From assembly GCA_964471115.1 (NCBI GenBank), contig CAYYFE010000018.1, forward strand, positions 8,432-72,431: a DNA stretch of 64,000 nucleotides, read 5' to 3'. The translations under genes were made by a program, and so were the position numbers. Shown piece by piece: positions 8,033 through 16,517 of this stretch (positions are counted from its first letter, which is position 1; each line of letters starts with the position of its first letter). The notes beneath the pieces are model-generated. The model was given only the letters and a program-made list of their open reading frames with translations, searched no databases and was not told where the DNA came from. Origin of the DNA: SYFT01 sp964471115 (GTDB taxonomy: Bacteria > Acidobacteriota > Vicinamibacteria > Vicinamibacterales > SCN-69-37).

Positions 8033-10603
8033 CTACGTCGCGTCGCGCAGCGCCTCGTTCGGATCGATACGAAGCGCGCGACGCACCGGCGCCAGTGCCG
8101 CGAGCGTCACCGCGACCGCGGTGACGCCAATCACGGTCGTGAGTGTCGCGACATCTGCCGGTGCGGTGCCGTAGAGCAGAGCGCCGAGCGCGCGGCCCAC
8201 CAGGAGGCTGCCGGCCAGTCCGGCGCCCAGCCCCAGGCCGGCGGCGATGACACCCGGCCGGAGGACGGCGGCGGACACGGCCGCCGCGCCGGCGCCAAGC
8301 GCGACGCGCACGCCGATCTCACGCCTGCGATCGGCCACCAGCTGCGCCAGCACGCCGTACACACCGACCGCGGCGAGCACGACCGACACCACGGCGAAAC
8401 CCAGCAGCAGCGTCATGACCACCCGCCGCCGGAACACCGCGTCCGACTCGTCCGCCAGCGCCTCCATCGTCGTCACACCGAACACCGGCAGGCCGGGGTC
8501 GAGCGCCGCGAGGTGCGCGCGAACGGCGGGCAACACCGCCATCGGCGGACCCGACGTCCGGACCACGAGGCTCTGTGCACCGGATGGCGACTGTGAATCC
8601 GCGAAATACACGACCGGCTGCAGGGGGCGATCGGCTTCATCGAACCGCTCGTTGCCGACGACCCCGACGATGGTGAACGGTTCGGGACCGGCAAAGGGAA
8701 AGACGATGCGCTGGTCCAGCGCCTGGCCAGCAAAGCGCATGTCGGCCAGCAGTTGATTGACGAGCACCACACGCGGAGAGGTGGGGGTGTCGGTGGCCAT
8801 CAACCGTCGGCCTGCCGTGAGCGGAATGCCCATGACGTCGAAGTAGCCGCCGTGGACGCTGCGCAAGAGCGTGAACTGCGCCGCGTGGCTCGGCTCGTCG
8901 ATCGTCGTGAAGCTGCCGTTGTCGCCGGCGCCGGTGAGCGGCAGCTGGTTGATGTAGCTCGCGCCCTCCACGCCGGGCAGGGCCGACAGTTCCGTCGTGA
9001 CGCGTTCGAAGAATCCGCTCACGGCTTCAGGCGTCTCATAACGCGGACCGGACAGTGACAGCGTGAAGGTCAACAGGCCTTCGGGACGGAATCCCGGCGA
9101 CACGTCGAGCAGCCGGCGCAGGCTCTGCACCATCAGGCCCGCGCCGCCCAGCAGCGTGACGGCGAGCGCCACCTGCGCGCCGACGAGCACCCAGTGCGCG
9201 CGTGAGCCGCGGCCCACCACGCCGCGGCCGGCCAGGCGCGCGTCGGCGGCGGTGCGCCAGGCGGGCAGCAGGCCCGTGACCAGCACGACGGTCAGGACGC
9301 AGCCAAGGGTGAGCAGCACGGCGGTGGGATCCAGCGCCAGCTGATCCAGATGCGGCAGCGACGCGCGTGTCCCGCGGGGCAGCGCCAGCACGAACGCGCG
9401 CATGGTCACGAAGCCGGCGACAAGTCCGCAGGCGATGCCCGGCAGCGTGAGGACGAGATTTTCGATGACCAGTTGGCGCGTGAGGCGCCACCGAGCAGCG
9501 CCCAGCGCCTGGCGGACGGCCATCTCGCCGCGGCGTGTGGTGCCGCTGGAGAGCATCAGGCCTGCGACGTTGGCCGAGGCCACCAGCAGCACCAGGACGG
9601 CGGCGGCCAGCAGGAGCAGCAGGATGGGGGTGACGTCGCCGACGAGACGGTCGCGGAGTGTGGCGAGCTGCACACCGGATGTCGCGTGGAATTTCGGATC
9701 GGTGGCGGCAAACGTCCGCGCGATGCCGTCAAGGTCGGCTTCTGCCTGTGCCAGCGTCACCCCCGGCGCGAGGCGCGCGATGCCCTGCATCCAATGGAAG
9801 AACTGGCGTTCGCGTTGCGCGGCCGTGGGTCGCAACGGCAGCCAGAGTTCGGAGAGTCCGCGTGGGGCGAAGGCGAAGTCTTCGGGCAGGACGCCGACCA
9901 CCTCCATGCGGACGGTGTTCACCGTGATCAGGCGGCCGATGATGGCCGGGTCGGCGCCAAATCGTGTGCGCCAGGCCCCGTGGGTCACCATGACCACGGG
10001 CGGAGCCGAGTCGATCGTGTCCGCATCGGTGAAGGCGCGGCCGAGCGCGGGCGTGACGCCGAGCACGTCGAAGAACGCGCCGGTGACCGAGGCAATCGAG
10101 ATCCGCTCGACGCGCCCGTCATCGAGTTGCAGTGTGCGGCTGCCGCCGTTGAAGCCCGCGATGGCCGACAGGGTGGTCGCGCGATCGCGGAAGGCCAGGA
10201 AGTCGGGCCAGGACAGGTTGGGGCCGGTGGCGGCGCCCGTGCGATCGATTTCACGGATGCTCACGATCGCGTCCGCGCCCGGATAGGGCAGCGGGCGCAA
10301 CAACACCGCATGTGCGACGGTGGCGACGGCGTTGGTCGCCGTCACGCCCAGTGTGATCGTCAACGTGATGCCGGCGGTCAGCCCCGGACGCCGGCGCAGC
10401 ACGCGCAGACCCTGCTGCAGGTCCCCGGCCAGTCCCTGGCGCAGGTGGCGCAGGCGCAGCCGGCACGCGGCGGGGATGGACGCCAGCACCTGCCAGGTCG
10501 TGCCGTCGGCGTCGACGTCGGCCAGCACGATGGCGCGGTGTTCGTGGGGCAGCAGCCGGTCGAGCACGCGGCGCAGCAGGCGGCGGGTGAGGGACGCCGC
10601 CAT
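8033..10603 (-). CDS. ADOP-family MacB-like ABC transporter permease
   Basis: At 856 residues this is a full-length acidobacterial duplicated orphan permease. Residues 1-75 are a cytoplasmic extension rich in Arg/His. The first transmembrane helix (~residues 78-100) leads into a periplasmic MacB_PCD domain (SWPDFLAFRDR, PALGRAFTDAD, VMVTHGAWRTRFG). FtsX-type helices follow (ILLLLLAAAVLVLLVASAN), and the whole unit is then repeated in the second half. The family is called orphan because no ATPase is encoded beside it; function is unproven, export or mechanotransmission being guesses. A PadR repressor gene sits 1 nt upstream, the standard pairing for this family, so the two form one operon. Confidence 0.9.
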   Translation of the reverse strand: MAASLTRRLLRRVLDRLLPHEHRAIVLADVDADGTTWQVLASIPAACRLRLRHLRQGLAGDLQQGLRVLRRRPGLTAGITLTITLGVTATNAVATVAHAVLLRPLPYPGADAIVSIREIDRTGAATGPNLSWPDFLAFRDRATTLSAIAGFNGGSRTLQLDDGRVERISIASVTGAFFDVLGVTPALGRAFTDADTIDSAPPVVMVTHGAWRTRFGADPAIIGRLITVNTVRMEVVGVLPEDFAFAPRGLSELWLPLRPTAAQRERQFFHWMQGIARLAPGVTLAQAEADLDGIARTFAATDPKFHATSGVQLATLRDRLVGDVTPILLLLLAAAVLVLLVASANVAGLMLSSGTTRRGEMAVRQALGAARWRLTRQLVIENLVLTLPGIACGLVAGFVTMRAFVLALPRGTRASLPHLDQLALDPTAVLLTLGCVLTVVLVTGLLPAWRTAADARLAGRGVVGRGSRAHWVLVGAQVALAVTLLGGAGLMVQSLRRLLDVSPGFRPEGLLTFTLSLSGPRYETPEAVSGFFERVTTELSALPGVEGASYINQLPLTGAGDNGSFTTIDEPSHAAQFTLLRSVHGGYFDVMGIPLTAGRRLMATDTPTSPRVVLVNQLLADMRFAGQALDQRIVFPFAGPEPFTIVGVVGNERFDEADRPLQPVVYFADSQSPSGAQSLVVRTSGPPMAVLPAVRAHLAALDPGLPVFGVTTMEALADESDAVFRRRVVMTLLLGFAVVSVVLAAVGVYGVLAQLVADRRREIGVRVALGAGAAAVSAAVLRPGVIAAGLGLGAGLAGSLLVGRALGALLYGTAPADVATLTTVIGVTAVAVTLAALAPVRRALRIDPNEALRDAT

Positions 10604-10604
10604 G

Positions 10605-10928
10605 TCAGCGCGTGCCTTTCGGCAGACGAAGGCCGGCCCACATGCGGCGCTGCAGGTCGCGGGCGGCCTCGAGCGCGGTCACGCCGGCGGGGGTGAGCGC
10701 GAAGAACCGGCGGGGACGGCCGTCGGCGGATTCGTCCCTGGCGCGCAGATACCCCTTGGCCACGAGCCGATCGAGCGTCGCATACATGGCGCCAATCGTG
10801 ACCGCGCGTCCCGTGCGTTCGGTGATGGCCGTCCGCACCGCGTTGCCGTACGCCTCGTCACCCAGCCGCGCCACCGCGAGCAACACGACCTGCTCGAACT
10901 CGCCGAGATAGGACTGCCTGCCACCCAT
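10605..10928 (-). CDS. PadR-family transcriptional regulator
   Basis: A 107-residue winged-helix protein: LGEFEQVVLLAVARLGDEAYG, then ITERTGRAVTIGAMYATLDRL (recognition region), then GRPRRFFALTPAGVTALEAAR (wing and dimer helix). PadR proteins are ligand-responsive repressors that normally control their own operon. The start at ATG 10928 gives MGGRQSYLGEFE, matching family length. A perfect 6-5-6 palindrome (10937-10953) lies 8 nt upstream of the start and is the likely autoregulatory site. The gene is followed after 1 nt by the ADOP permease, which it presumably controls. Confidence 0.9.
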   Translation of the reverse strand: MGGRQSYLGEFEQVVLLAVARLGDEAYGNAVRTAITERTGRAVTIGAMYATLDRLVAKGYLRARDESADGRPRRFFALTPAGVTALEAARDLQRRMWAGLRLPKGTR

Positions 10929-10936
10929 GCCGTTAA

Positions 10937-10953
10937 TATCTACAAAATAGATA
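10937..10953. promoter_or_regulatory. Putative PadR operator, perfect inverted repeat
   Basis: TATCTA-CAAAA-TAGATA is a perfect 6-5-6 inverted repeat, AT-rich in an otherwise GC-rich context, and lies 8 nt upstream of the padR start. It overlaps the region where the -10 element must be (GATATT on the minus strand ends 6 nt before ATG), as expected for a repressor site. Confidence 0.6.
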
Positions 10954-11037
10954 AATGATGCAAGGCATTTCGCCGGCAGGGCGGCCGCGCTGCCCGTCGT
11001 CATGCCGCGATACGATGGGCGGCGCCATGGAGCCTGC

Positions 11038-11484
11038 GTGAACGAGGAACTCGCCATCGGCTCGGCGATCGTGCTGGGGCTCATCACCGGCGTCTCCCCG
11101 TTGGGCGCCGCGGAGGCGACCGCGCTGGCGGCGGGCGCCCTGCCGTCCGTGCCGCACCGCGCGGCCGTCATCGTGGTGTTCACCGCCGCACACGTCGCGG
11201 CCAAGATGGCGTGGTACGGCCTCGGCCGGCTCGAATCACGCGTCACGCGCCCGAGCCTGCGCGCCCGCATCGATCGGGCCCATGCGTTTGCGGCCGCACA
11301 CCCCGTCGGCAGCCTGGGCGTGACCTTCGCCAGCGCCACGGTGTCGATGCCGCCGTTTCACCTGTTCACCCTTGCCGCCGGCATCGTCCGCGCGCCCTTC
11401 GTGCCGTTGCTCGTCGTGGCGTTCCTCGGCCGTCTGATCCGGTTCAGTGTGATCGCGGCGTTTCCGTTGCTGTGGATCGGGTAA
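11038..11484 (+). CDS. Small VTT/DedA-like membrane protein
   Basis: About 148 residues starting at GTG 11038 (GGAG lies upstream); GTG is chosen because it begins just before the first conserved hydrophobic segment. Four hydrophobic stretches are visible, with GLITGVSPLGAAEATALAAG in the first and HLFTLAAGIVRAPFVPLLVVAFLGRLIRF late in the protein. The re-entrant-helix character and the late G-R-xxRF pattern resemble VTT/SNARE-associated (DedA, YqaA) proteins, proposed lipid scramblases or transporters. The match is weak, so the family call is tentative. It is followed after 12 nt by the aminotransferase-like gene and may be co-transcribed. Confidence 0.55.
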   Translation: MNEELAIGSAIVLGLITGVSPLGAAEATALAAGALPSVPHRAAVIVVFTAAHVAAKMAWYGLGRLESRVTRPSLRARIDRAHAFAAAHPVGSLGVTFASATVSMPPFHLFTLAAGIVRAPFVPLLVVAFLGRLIRFSVIAAFPLLWIG

Positions 11485-11496
11485 GCTGCACCCGCC

Positions 11497-12786
11497 ATGT
11501 CCCTCACGTCACGGCGCGGATTCCTGAAGACGGCCACGGCCGCGGTGCCTCTGCTGGGCGCCCGGTCGCTGGACGCGCTGGAGCGCCGGCTGGAACCCTT
11601 CGCGCGCCTCGAGGCGCAGGCCGCCGCAGGGGAGCCGGCGTTCTGGGACGAGATTCGACGCGTGTTCCCGGTGCCCGCCGGGTACGTGCATCTGGAGAAC
11701 GGCTATTCGAGCCCGCAGCCGGCGCCGACGTTCGAGGCGTTTGCCAGAGACACCCGTCTGGTCAACGACAACCTGTCCTACTACATGCGCCGGCAGTCCG
11801 CGGCGGAAGAGGCGCGGGTCTACCGTGAGCTTGCCGACCTGGCGGGTGTGCCGGTGGACGAGTTGCTCATCACGCGCAACACCACCGAGTCGCTGGGCAC
11901 GGTGATTCACGGCCTCGACTGGGCGCCCGGTGATGAGGCCGTGATGGCCGACCTGGATTACAGCTCGATGCTGCAGCAGTTCCGGCAGGAACGCGCGCGG
12001 CACGGGATCACGTGCGTCGAACTGACGCTGCCGCTCCATCCGGCCAGCGACGCGGCGATCGTCGACCTGTACGCCGCGGCGATCACGCCGCGGACCAAGG
12101 CCGTGCTGATCACCCACCTGAACAACATCACGGGGCAGATCCTGCCGGTCCGCAAGATTGCCGACATGGCGCGCGAGCGGGGCGTGTTCGTCATCGTGGA
12201 TTCGGCGCACGCCTTTGCGCATCTCGACTACCAGGTGCCCGATCTGGGCGGCGACTTCTTGGGAGCGTCGCTGCACAAGTGGCTGTGCGCGCCGGTCGGC
12301 TGCGGCCTGCTGCACATCCGGAAGGACCGCATTGCGTCGGTGTGGCCGCTGATGGGCGACACGACGCGGCCGGCCACCGACATTCGCAAGCTGGACCGCC
12401 GCGGGACCCGGCCGTTCTGGAGTGTGCTGGCCATCAGTGACGCGATCCGGTTCCATCGCCTCGTCGGCGCCGCGCGCAAGGAAGCCCGGCTGCGCTGGCT
12501 GCAGGAATACTGGACCAGCCGGGTGCGCGGCCTGCCTGGCGTCACCCTGAACACGCCGGGCGGCGCGCGCGCCTGCGCCATCGCCCACGTCTCGGTGGAC
12601 GGCCTCACCCCACAGGACCTGACGGCACGGCTGTGGGACGACCATCGCATCTACGTACAGACGGTCACCCATGCCTCGGCGCGCGGCATTCGCGTCACCC
12701 CGCACCTCTACACCACGACGGCGGAGCTGGATCGGTTCGTCGAGGCCATGCGGGCGATCAGCCGGTCCGGCCGCCCCGGGGCGTAA
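11497..12786 (+). CDS. Tat-exported class V aminotransferase-like PLP enzyme
   Basis: The 429-residue protein opens with a twin-arginine signal (SRRGFLKTATAAVPLLGA), so it should be exported folded with its cofactor. The rest is a fold-type I PLP enzyme of the class V group (isopenicillin-N epimerase/cysteine desulfurase-like): YVHLENGYSS near residue 65, ITRNTTESL (phosphate-binding region), VFVIVDSAHAFAHLDY with the PLP-ring aspartate, and SLHKWLCAPVGCG with the Schiff-base lysine. All key residues are present, so it is likely active. The substrate is unknown; a periplasmic amino-compound lyase, epimerase or transaminase is possible. Confidence 0.85.
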   Translation: MSLTSRRGFLKTATAAVPLLGARSLDALERRLEPFARLEAQAAAGEPAFWDEIRRVFPVPAGYVHLENGYSSPQPAPTFEAFARDTRLVNDNLSYYMRRQSAAEEARVYRELADLAGVPVDELLITRNTTESLGTVIHGLDWAPGDEAVMADLDYSSMLQQFRQERARHGITCVELTLPLHPASDAAIVDLYAAAITPRTKAVLITHLNNITGQILPVRKIADMARERGVFVIVDSAHAFAHLDYQVPDLGGDFLGASLHKWLCAPVGCGLLHIRKDRIASVWPLMGDTTRPATDIRKLDRRGTRPFWSVLAISDAIRFHRLVGAARKEARLRWLQEYWTSRVRGLPGVTLNTPGGARACAIAHVSVDGLTPQDLTARLWDDHRIYVQTVTHASARGIRVTPHLYTTTAELDRFVEAMRAISRSGRPGA

Positions 12787-12806
12787 CGGGGTCCGGCCCC
12801 CCGTCG

Positions 12807-12812
12807 TATTCT
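12807..12812 (+). promoter_or_regulatory. -10 box TATTCT, likely leaderless start
   Basis: TATTCT lies exactly 6 nt before ATG 12819 and no ribosome-binding site intervenes, so the transcript probably begins at the start codon. Confidence 0.5.
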
Positions 12813-12818
12813 GAAAGA

Positions 12819-14153
12819 ATGTCCGTCCGTCGTCTCGGTCTCGCCGTCTGCCTCTGCCTTGTTTCAGTCGTGTCCGCCGCGGCGCAAGCCACCGGGCCGG
12901 TGGCCGCCCCGGCCGCCAGCACACCGGCGGCGACCCCGGCGCCCGCCCCGGGTGCCACGGACGTCCTGCGGGTCTTCCTCGACTGCGCCCAGTGCGACTT
13001 CAACAACCTGCGGCAGGACGTGACCTACGTCAACTACGTCCGCGACAAGACCGATGCGGACGTGCACGTGCTGATTTCCACGCAGAACACGGCCTCGGGC
13101 GGGCGCGAGTACACGTTCGACTTCATCGGCCAGCGCGGCTTTGCGTCGCTGCAGCAGCGGATGACCTACGTCAGCAGCGGCTCGGACACCGAGGACGAAC
13201 GCCGCCGTGGCGTGTCGCGTACGTTTGCGCTGGGTCTGGCGCCCTTTCTCGTCAAGACCTCCCAGGCCGATCGATTTTCCCTGCAGTACGCCAAGCCGGC
13301 CGGCACCCAGGCCGCGCCCGTGCAGCCCGCCGATGACCCGTGGGATTCGTGGATCTTCCGCCTTGGCGCCAGCACCGAACTGAACGGGGAAGAGCGCGAG
13401 TCGAGCAACCGGTTCCGCGCGAACTTCTCGGCCAATCGCACGACCGAGGCGTGGAAGTTCTCGGTGTCGGGCAACGGCGACTTCAATCGCCGCGAGTTCA
13501 CGCTGAGCGACGGCCGCGTCGTGAAGAGTTCCTCCGACAACTGGAACTTCAACGGCTCGATCATCAAGAGTCTGGGCCAGAGCCACTGGGCCGGGCTGCT
13601 GCGCACCGAGGTGCGCTCGAATACGCAGTCCAACGAGGAACTGGAAGTGCGGCAGGCCATCGGCCTCGAGTGGGACTACTTCCCGTATGCCGACTCCACG
13701 CGCCGCTCGATGGTGGTGCAGTATTCCACCGGTGTGTCGCGGATGAAGTACTTCCAGCGGACGCTGTTCGGCAAGACCGAAGAGACGTTGTTCGACCACC
13801 GGCTGGCCGCCATCCTCGCGTTGCGCCAGCCCTGGGGCACATGGCGCGCGTCAGCCGCGTACTCGTCGTTTCTGCACGACACGTCGCTCTACAACCTCGA
13901 CTTCTACGCCGACGCCGACGTGCGGCTGTTCCGCGGCTTCAGCCTGAACATCGAGGGCTCGTATTCGAAGGTGCGCGACCAGTTGTATCTGCCGGCGGGC
14001 TCGGCGACCGACGAAGAAGTGTTGCTGCGCCTGCGCCGCCTCGAGACCGGGTACCGCTACCGCGTGCTGGTCGGCTTCAGCTTCCAGTTCGGGTCGATCT
14101 ACAACAACGTCGTCAACCCGCGCTGGAGCGCGCAGACGGGCCGCGGCTTCTGA
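12819..14153 (+). CDS. Secreted hypothetical protein, probable outer-membrane barrel
   Basis: A 444-residue protein with signal peptide (residues 1-24, ending SAAAQA), a Pro/Ala-rich linker, then a soluble-looking segment (RVFLDCAQCDFNNLR, YVNYVRDKTDADVHVL) followed by about ten amphipathic strands typical of a barrel (WKFSVSGNGDFN, FSLNIEGSYSKV, YRVLVGFSFQFGS) and a C-terminal phenylalanine. The motif FLDC..CD with YVNYVRD..DADVHVL recurs, as I recall, in DUF481-like proteins of acidobacteria and gemmatimonads; no function is known. The start at ATG 12819 is set by the signal peptide and the adjacent -10 box. Confidence 0.65.
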   Translation: MSVRRLGLAVCLCLVSVVSAAAQATGPVAAPAASTPAATPAPAPGATDVLRVFLDCAQCDFNNLRQDVTYVNYVRDKTDADVHVLISTQNTASGGREYTFDFIGQRGFASLQQRMTYVSSGSDTEDERRRGVSRTFALGLAPFLVKTSQADRFSLQYAKPAGTQAAPVQPADDPWDSWIFRLGASTELNGEERESSNRFRANFSANRTTEAWKFSVSGNGDFNRREFTLSDGRVVKSSSDNWNFNGSIIKSLGQSHWAGLLRTEVRSNTQSNEELEVRQAIGLEWDYFPYADSTRRSMVVQYSTGVSRMKYFQRTLFGKTEETLFDHRLAAILALRQPWGTWRASAAYSSFLHDTSLYNLDFYADADVRLFRGFSLNIEGSYSKVRDQLYLPAGSATDEEVLLRLRRLETGYRYRVLVGFSFQFGSIYNNVVNPRWSAQTGRGF

Positions 14154-14159
14154 CCGTGG

Positions 14160-16487
14160 TCACTGCGCGCGCAGTGATTCCTGCGGCCGCACACGCAGCG
14201 CCCGCTGCACCGGGATCCACACGGCCGCCACTGCGGCCAGCGCCAGCAGACTGACCACGATCGGCAGCGTCCACGCGCCGCCGTCGCCCAGCCGCGAGAC
14301 CAGGACGTCTCGCAGCCCGAGTGACGCGGTCGCCAGCAGTCCACCCAGCAGGCCGCCGAGCGCCACCTGCGCACCCGCCCGTCCGGCAATCGTGCCGACA
14401 ATGCGGCGCGATGACGCGCCCAGGGCCAGCCGGATGCCGATCTCGCGGGTCCGCCGCGTGACGATGAGCGACATCATCGAATACACGCCCACCAGCGCCA
14501 GGCCCAGGGTGACCGCGCCCAGGCCCAGCAGCGCCTGACTGAACCCGGCGAAAAACGCGCGGTCGTCGGCCGCCACGTCCTGCAGCCGCACGAACCGGAA
14601 CGGGACGGCTTCGGCATCGTGCTGCCGGAGCGTCTCGCGAATGGGCTCGACGAACGCCAGCGGCTCACCCTGGACGCGCGCCGCGAGGTAGACCACGTCC
14701 GTGTCGGAACGCAGCGGGGTGTAGAAGCCGGCGGCAAAGTCGGGATTGCCGATCGACAGACCAAGGTCGGGGACCACACCCACGATGTCCATCCACGGTC
14801 CCGGGCCTCCATCAGCGATCACCCGGAAGCGGCGGCCGATGGGCGACGCGCCTGCCAGATGCTGTCGGACGAACGGCTCGTTGACGATCGCGGCGGGTGG
14901 GGCCGAGGGGTGGCGGTCCGCCTCGGTGAACGCGCGCCCGGCGCGCAGGGCGGTGCCGAGTGCGTCGAAGTAGGTCTCGTTCACACCGGCCGACGGCGCC
15001 GAGACCTGACCGGCCACACCATCGATTTCGATGCGCTGCAGCGGCGGACTGTGGCGCGGCAAGGCCGTGGTCAGGCCCACGGAGAGCACACCGGGCAACG
15101 CCGCGATGGACGGGGTGGCCGTTCGCGCGAGGTCAGCCGTCACGCCGGTGGTGATGACATTGTCCGGCAGGGTGATGGTCGTTGTCGTGTACGCGCGAAA
15201 GCCCTGCGCCACCACCAGCGCGCCGTGGAGCATGACCACCGACACGGCGATCTGCACGACGACCATCGCGCCTGAGACACGGCCGAACCGGACGTCGGAG
15301 GCGCGGCCGTCGCCGCCACGCAGTGCGTCAGTCAGGTCGCGGCGGGTGGCGCGCAGCGCCGGCCACGCGCCGGCGACCAGTGTCGCCATGAGCGTCGCGA
15401 GCGCCACAAGCGCGGCGGTGAGTGGCCCGCCGGTGAAGTCGGCCCAGAAGGGCAGGTCGTCCATGGCGTTGAACCGGCGCAGGATGGCCTGCGCGCCGAG
15501 AAAGCCAAAGCCGGCGGCCACGACGCCGATCAGAAGAATCTCGAGCGCCACGTGGGCAATCAGGGTGGCGCGTGAAGCGCCGAGGGCGGCGCGCACGGCA
15601 AACTCGCGCGCGCGCCCGAACGAACGCGCCAGCACGAGGTTGCCGACGTTCGCGGCAATCACGAGCAGCACGGAGGCGACCACCACGACGATGACAGCGG
15701 AAAGGCTGGTCGCCATCGGTCCCAGGTCGGTGAAGCCGGTCATCACGATGACCGCCGCCTCCTGCGGATCGGCCGCGCGCAGGTCACCGGCCAACGCGTC
15801 CAGCCTGGGTTGCATCGCGGGCGGTGTCAGCTCGGCGTCGAGAATGCCGAACAGGCGCACGTCGCTGCCGGGCGTGTGCGCGCCAGCCAGGAATCGCTCA
15901 TCGATCGGCAGCCACAGATCGGGGGCGCTGGGGAACTCGAAGTCGCCGGGCAGGATGCCCACGATGGTGTGCGGGGTGTCGCCGATGGTGATGACATCAC
16001 CCACGGTGATCGCCGCGGCTGTGCGGCGAAGGTACCGTTCGCTGAGCAGCGCCACGGCGGGCTGGCCGGGTGCGGCGTCGGAGGGGAGCAGGAGTCGTCC
16101 AGACAGCGGCGCCACCGGCAGGTGAGGCCACGAGGAAGGTGTCAGGCCCGCGGTCAGCAGATCGTCGCGCCGGGGACCGATGGCCACGCTGCTGCGCGTG
16201 GTCGACAGGCCGCCCAGGTGTGTCAGGCCGTCGAGCGTGGCGAGCCGCGCGTAGTCCGCCGCCTGCAGCCGGACCGGCTGGCGATCGCGCGCGGTGAGCG
16301 TCTGCACCTGCACCCACCGCCGGCCCGCGTCCCACGGCAGGTGGCTGAAGACCAGCGCTTCCATCGTCGCGAAGCCGACCGTGGCGACCGCGATGCCCAC
16401 GGTGAGCGCGATGGTGGCTGTGAGCGAGGTCAGCGGCTGGGCCGCAAGCACACGCAGGGCGTGCCGAAGGGTGGTGGGCAGCATCAC
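14160..16487 (-). CDS. ADOP-family MacB-like permease without adjacent PadR
   Basis: A 775-residue permease with two MacB_PCD/FtsX units: first helix at residues 18-45 (LTSLTATIALTVGIAVATVGF), periplasmic region (ERYLRRTAAAITVGDVI, DLWLPIDERF), four-helix FtsX core (VIVVVVASVLLVIAANVGNLVLARSFGRAREFAVR), then a second copy ending RTREIGIRLALGASSRRI. Compared with the paralogue at 8033 it lacks the ~60-residue N-terminal cytoplasmic extension. No PadR gene or ATPase is adjacent; instead it follows a secreted propeller gene by 30 nt on the same strand. Export of a macromolecule is family inference only. Confidence 0.88.
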   Translation of the reverse strand: MMLPTTLRHALRVLAAQPLTSLTATIALTVGIAVATVGFATMEALVFSHLPWDAGRRWVQVQTLTARDRQPVRLQAADYARLATLDGLTHLGGLSTTRSSVAIGPRRDDLLTAGLTPSSWPHLPVAPLSGRLLLPSDAAPGQPAVALLSERYLRRTAAAITVGDVITIGDTPHTIVGILPGDFEFPSAPDLWLPIDERFLAGAHTPGSDVRLFGILDAELTPPAMQPRLDALAGDLRAADPQEAAVIVMTGFTDLGPMATSLSAVIVVVVASVLLVIAANVGNLVLARSFGRAREFAVRAALGASRATLIAHVALEILLIGVVAAGFGFLGAQAILRRFNAMDDLPFWADFTGGPLTAALVALATLMATLVAGAWPALRATRRDLTDALRGGDGRASDVRFGRVSGAMVVVQIAVSVVMLHGALVVAQGFRAYTTTTITLPDNVITTGVTADLARTATPSIAALPGVLSVGLTTALPRHSPPLQRIEIDGVAGQVSAPSAGVNETYFDALGTALRAGRAFTEADRHPSAPPAAIVNEPFVRQHLAGASPIGRRFRVIADGGPGPWMDIVGVVPDLGLSIGNPDFAAGFYTPLRSDTDVVYLAARVQGEPLAFVEPIRETLRQHDAEAVPFRFVRLQDVAADDRAFFAGFSQALLGLGAVTLGLALVGVYSMMSLIVTRRTREIGIRLALGASSRRIVGTIAGRAGAQVALGGLLGGLLATASLGLRDVLVSRLGDGGAWTLPIVVSLLALAAVAAVWIPVQRALRVRPQESLRAQ

Positions 16488-16517
16488 TGGGCTACTACGC
16501 AGCCCAGCCCTGACGGT

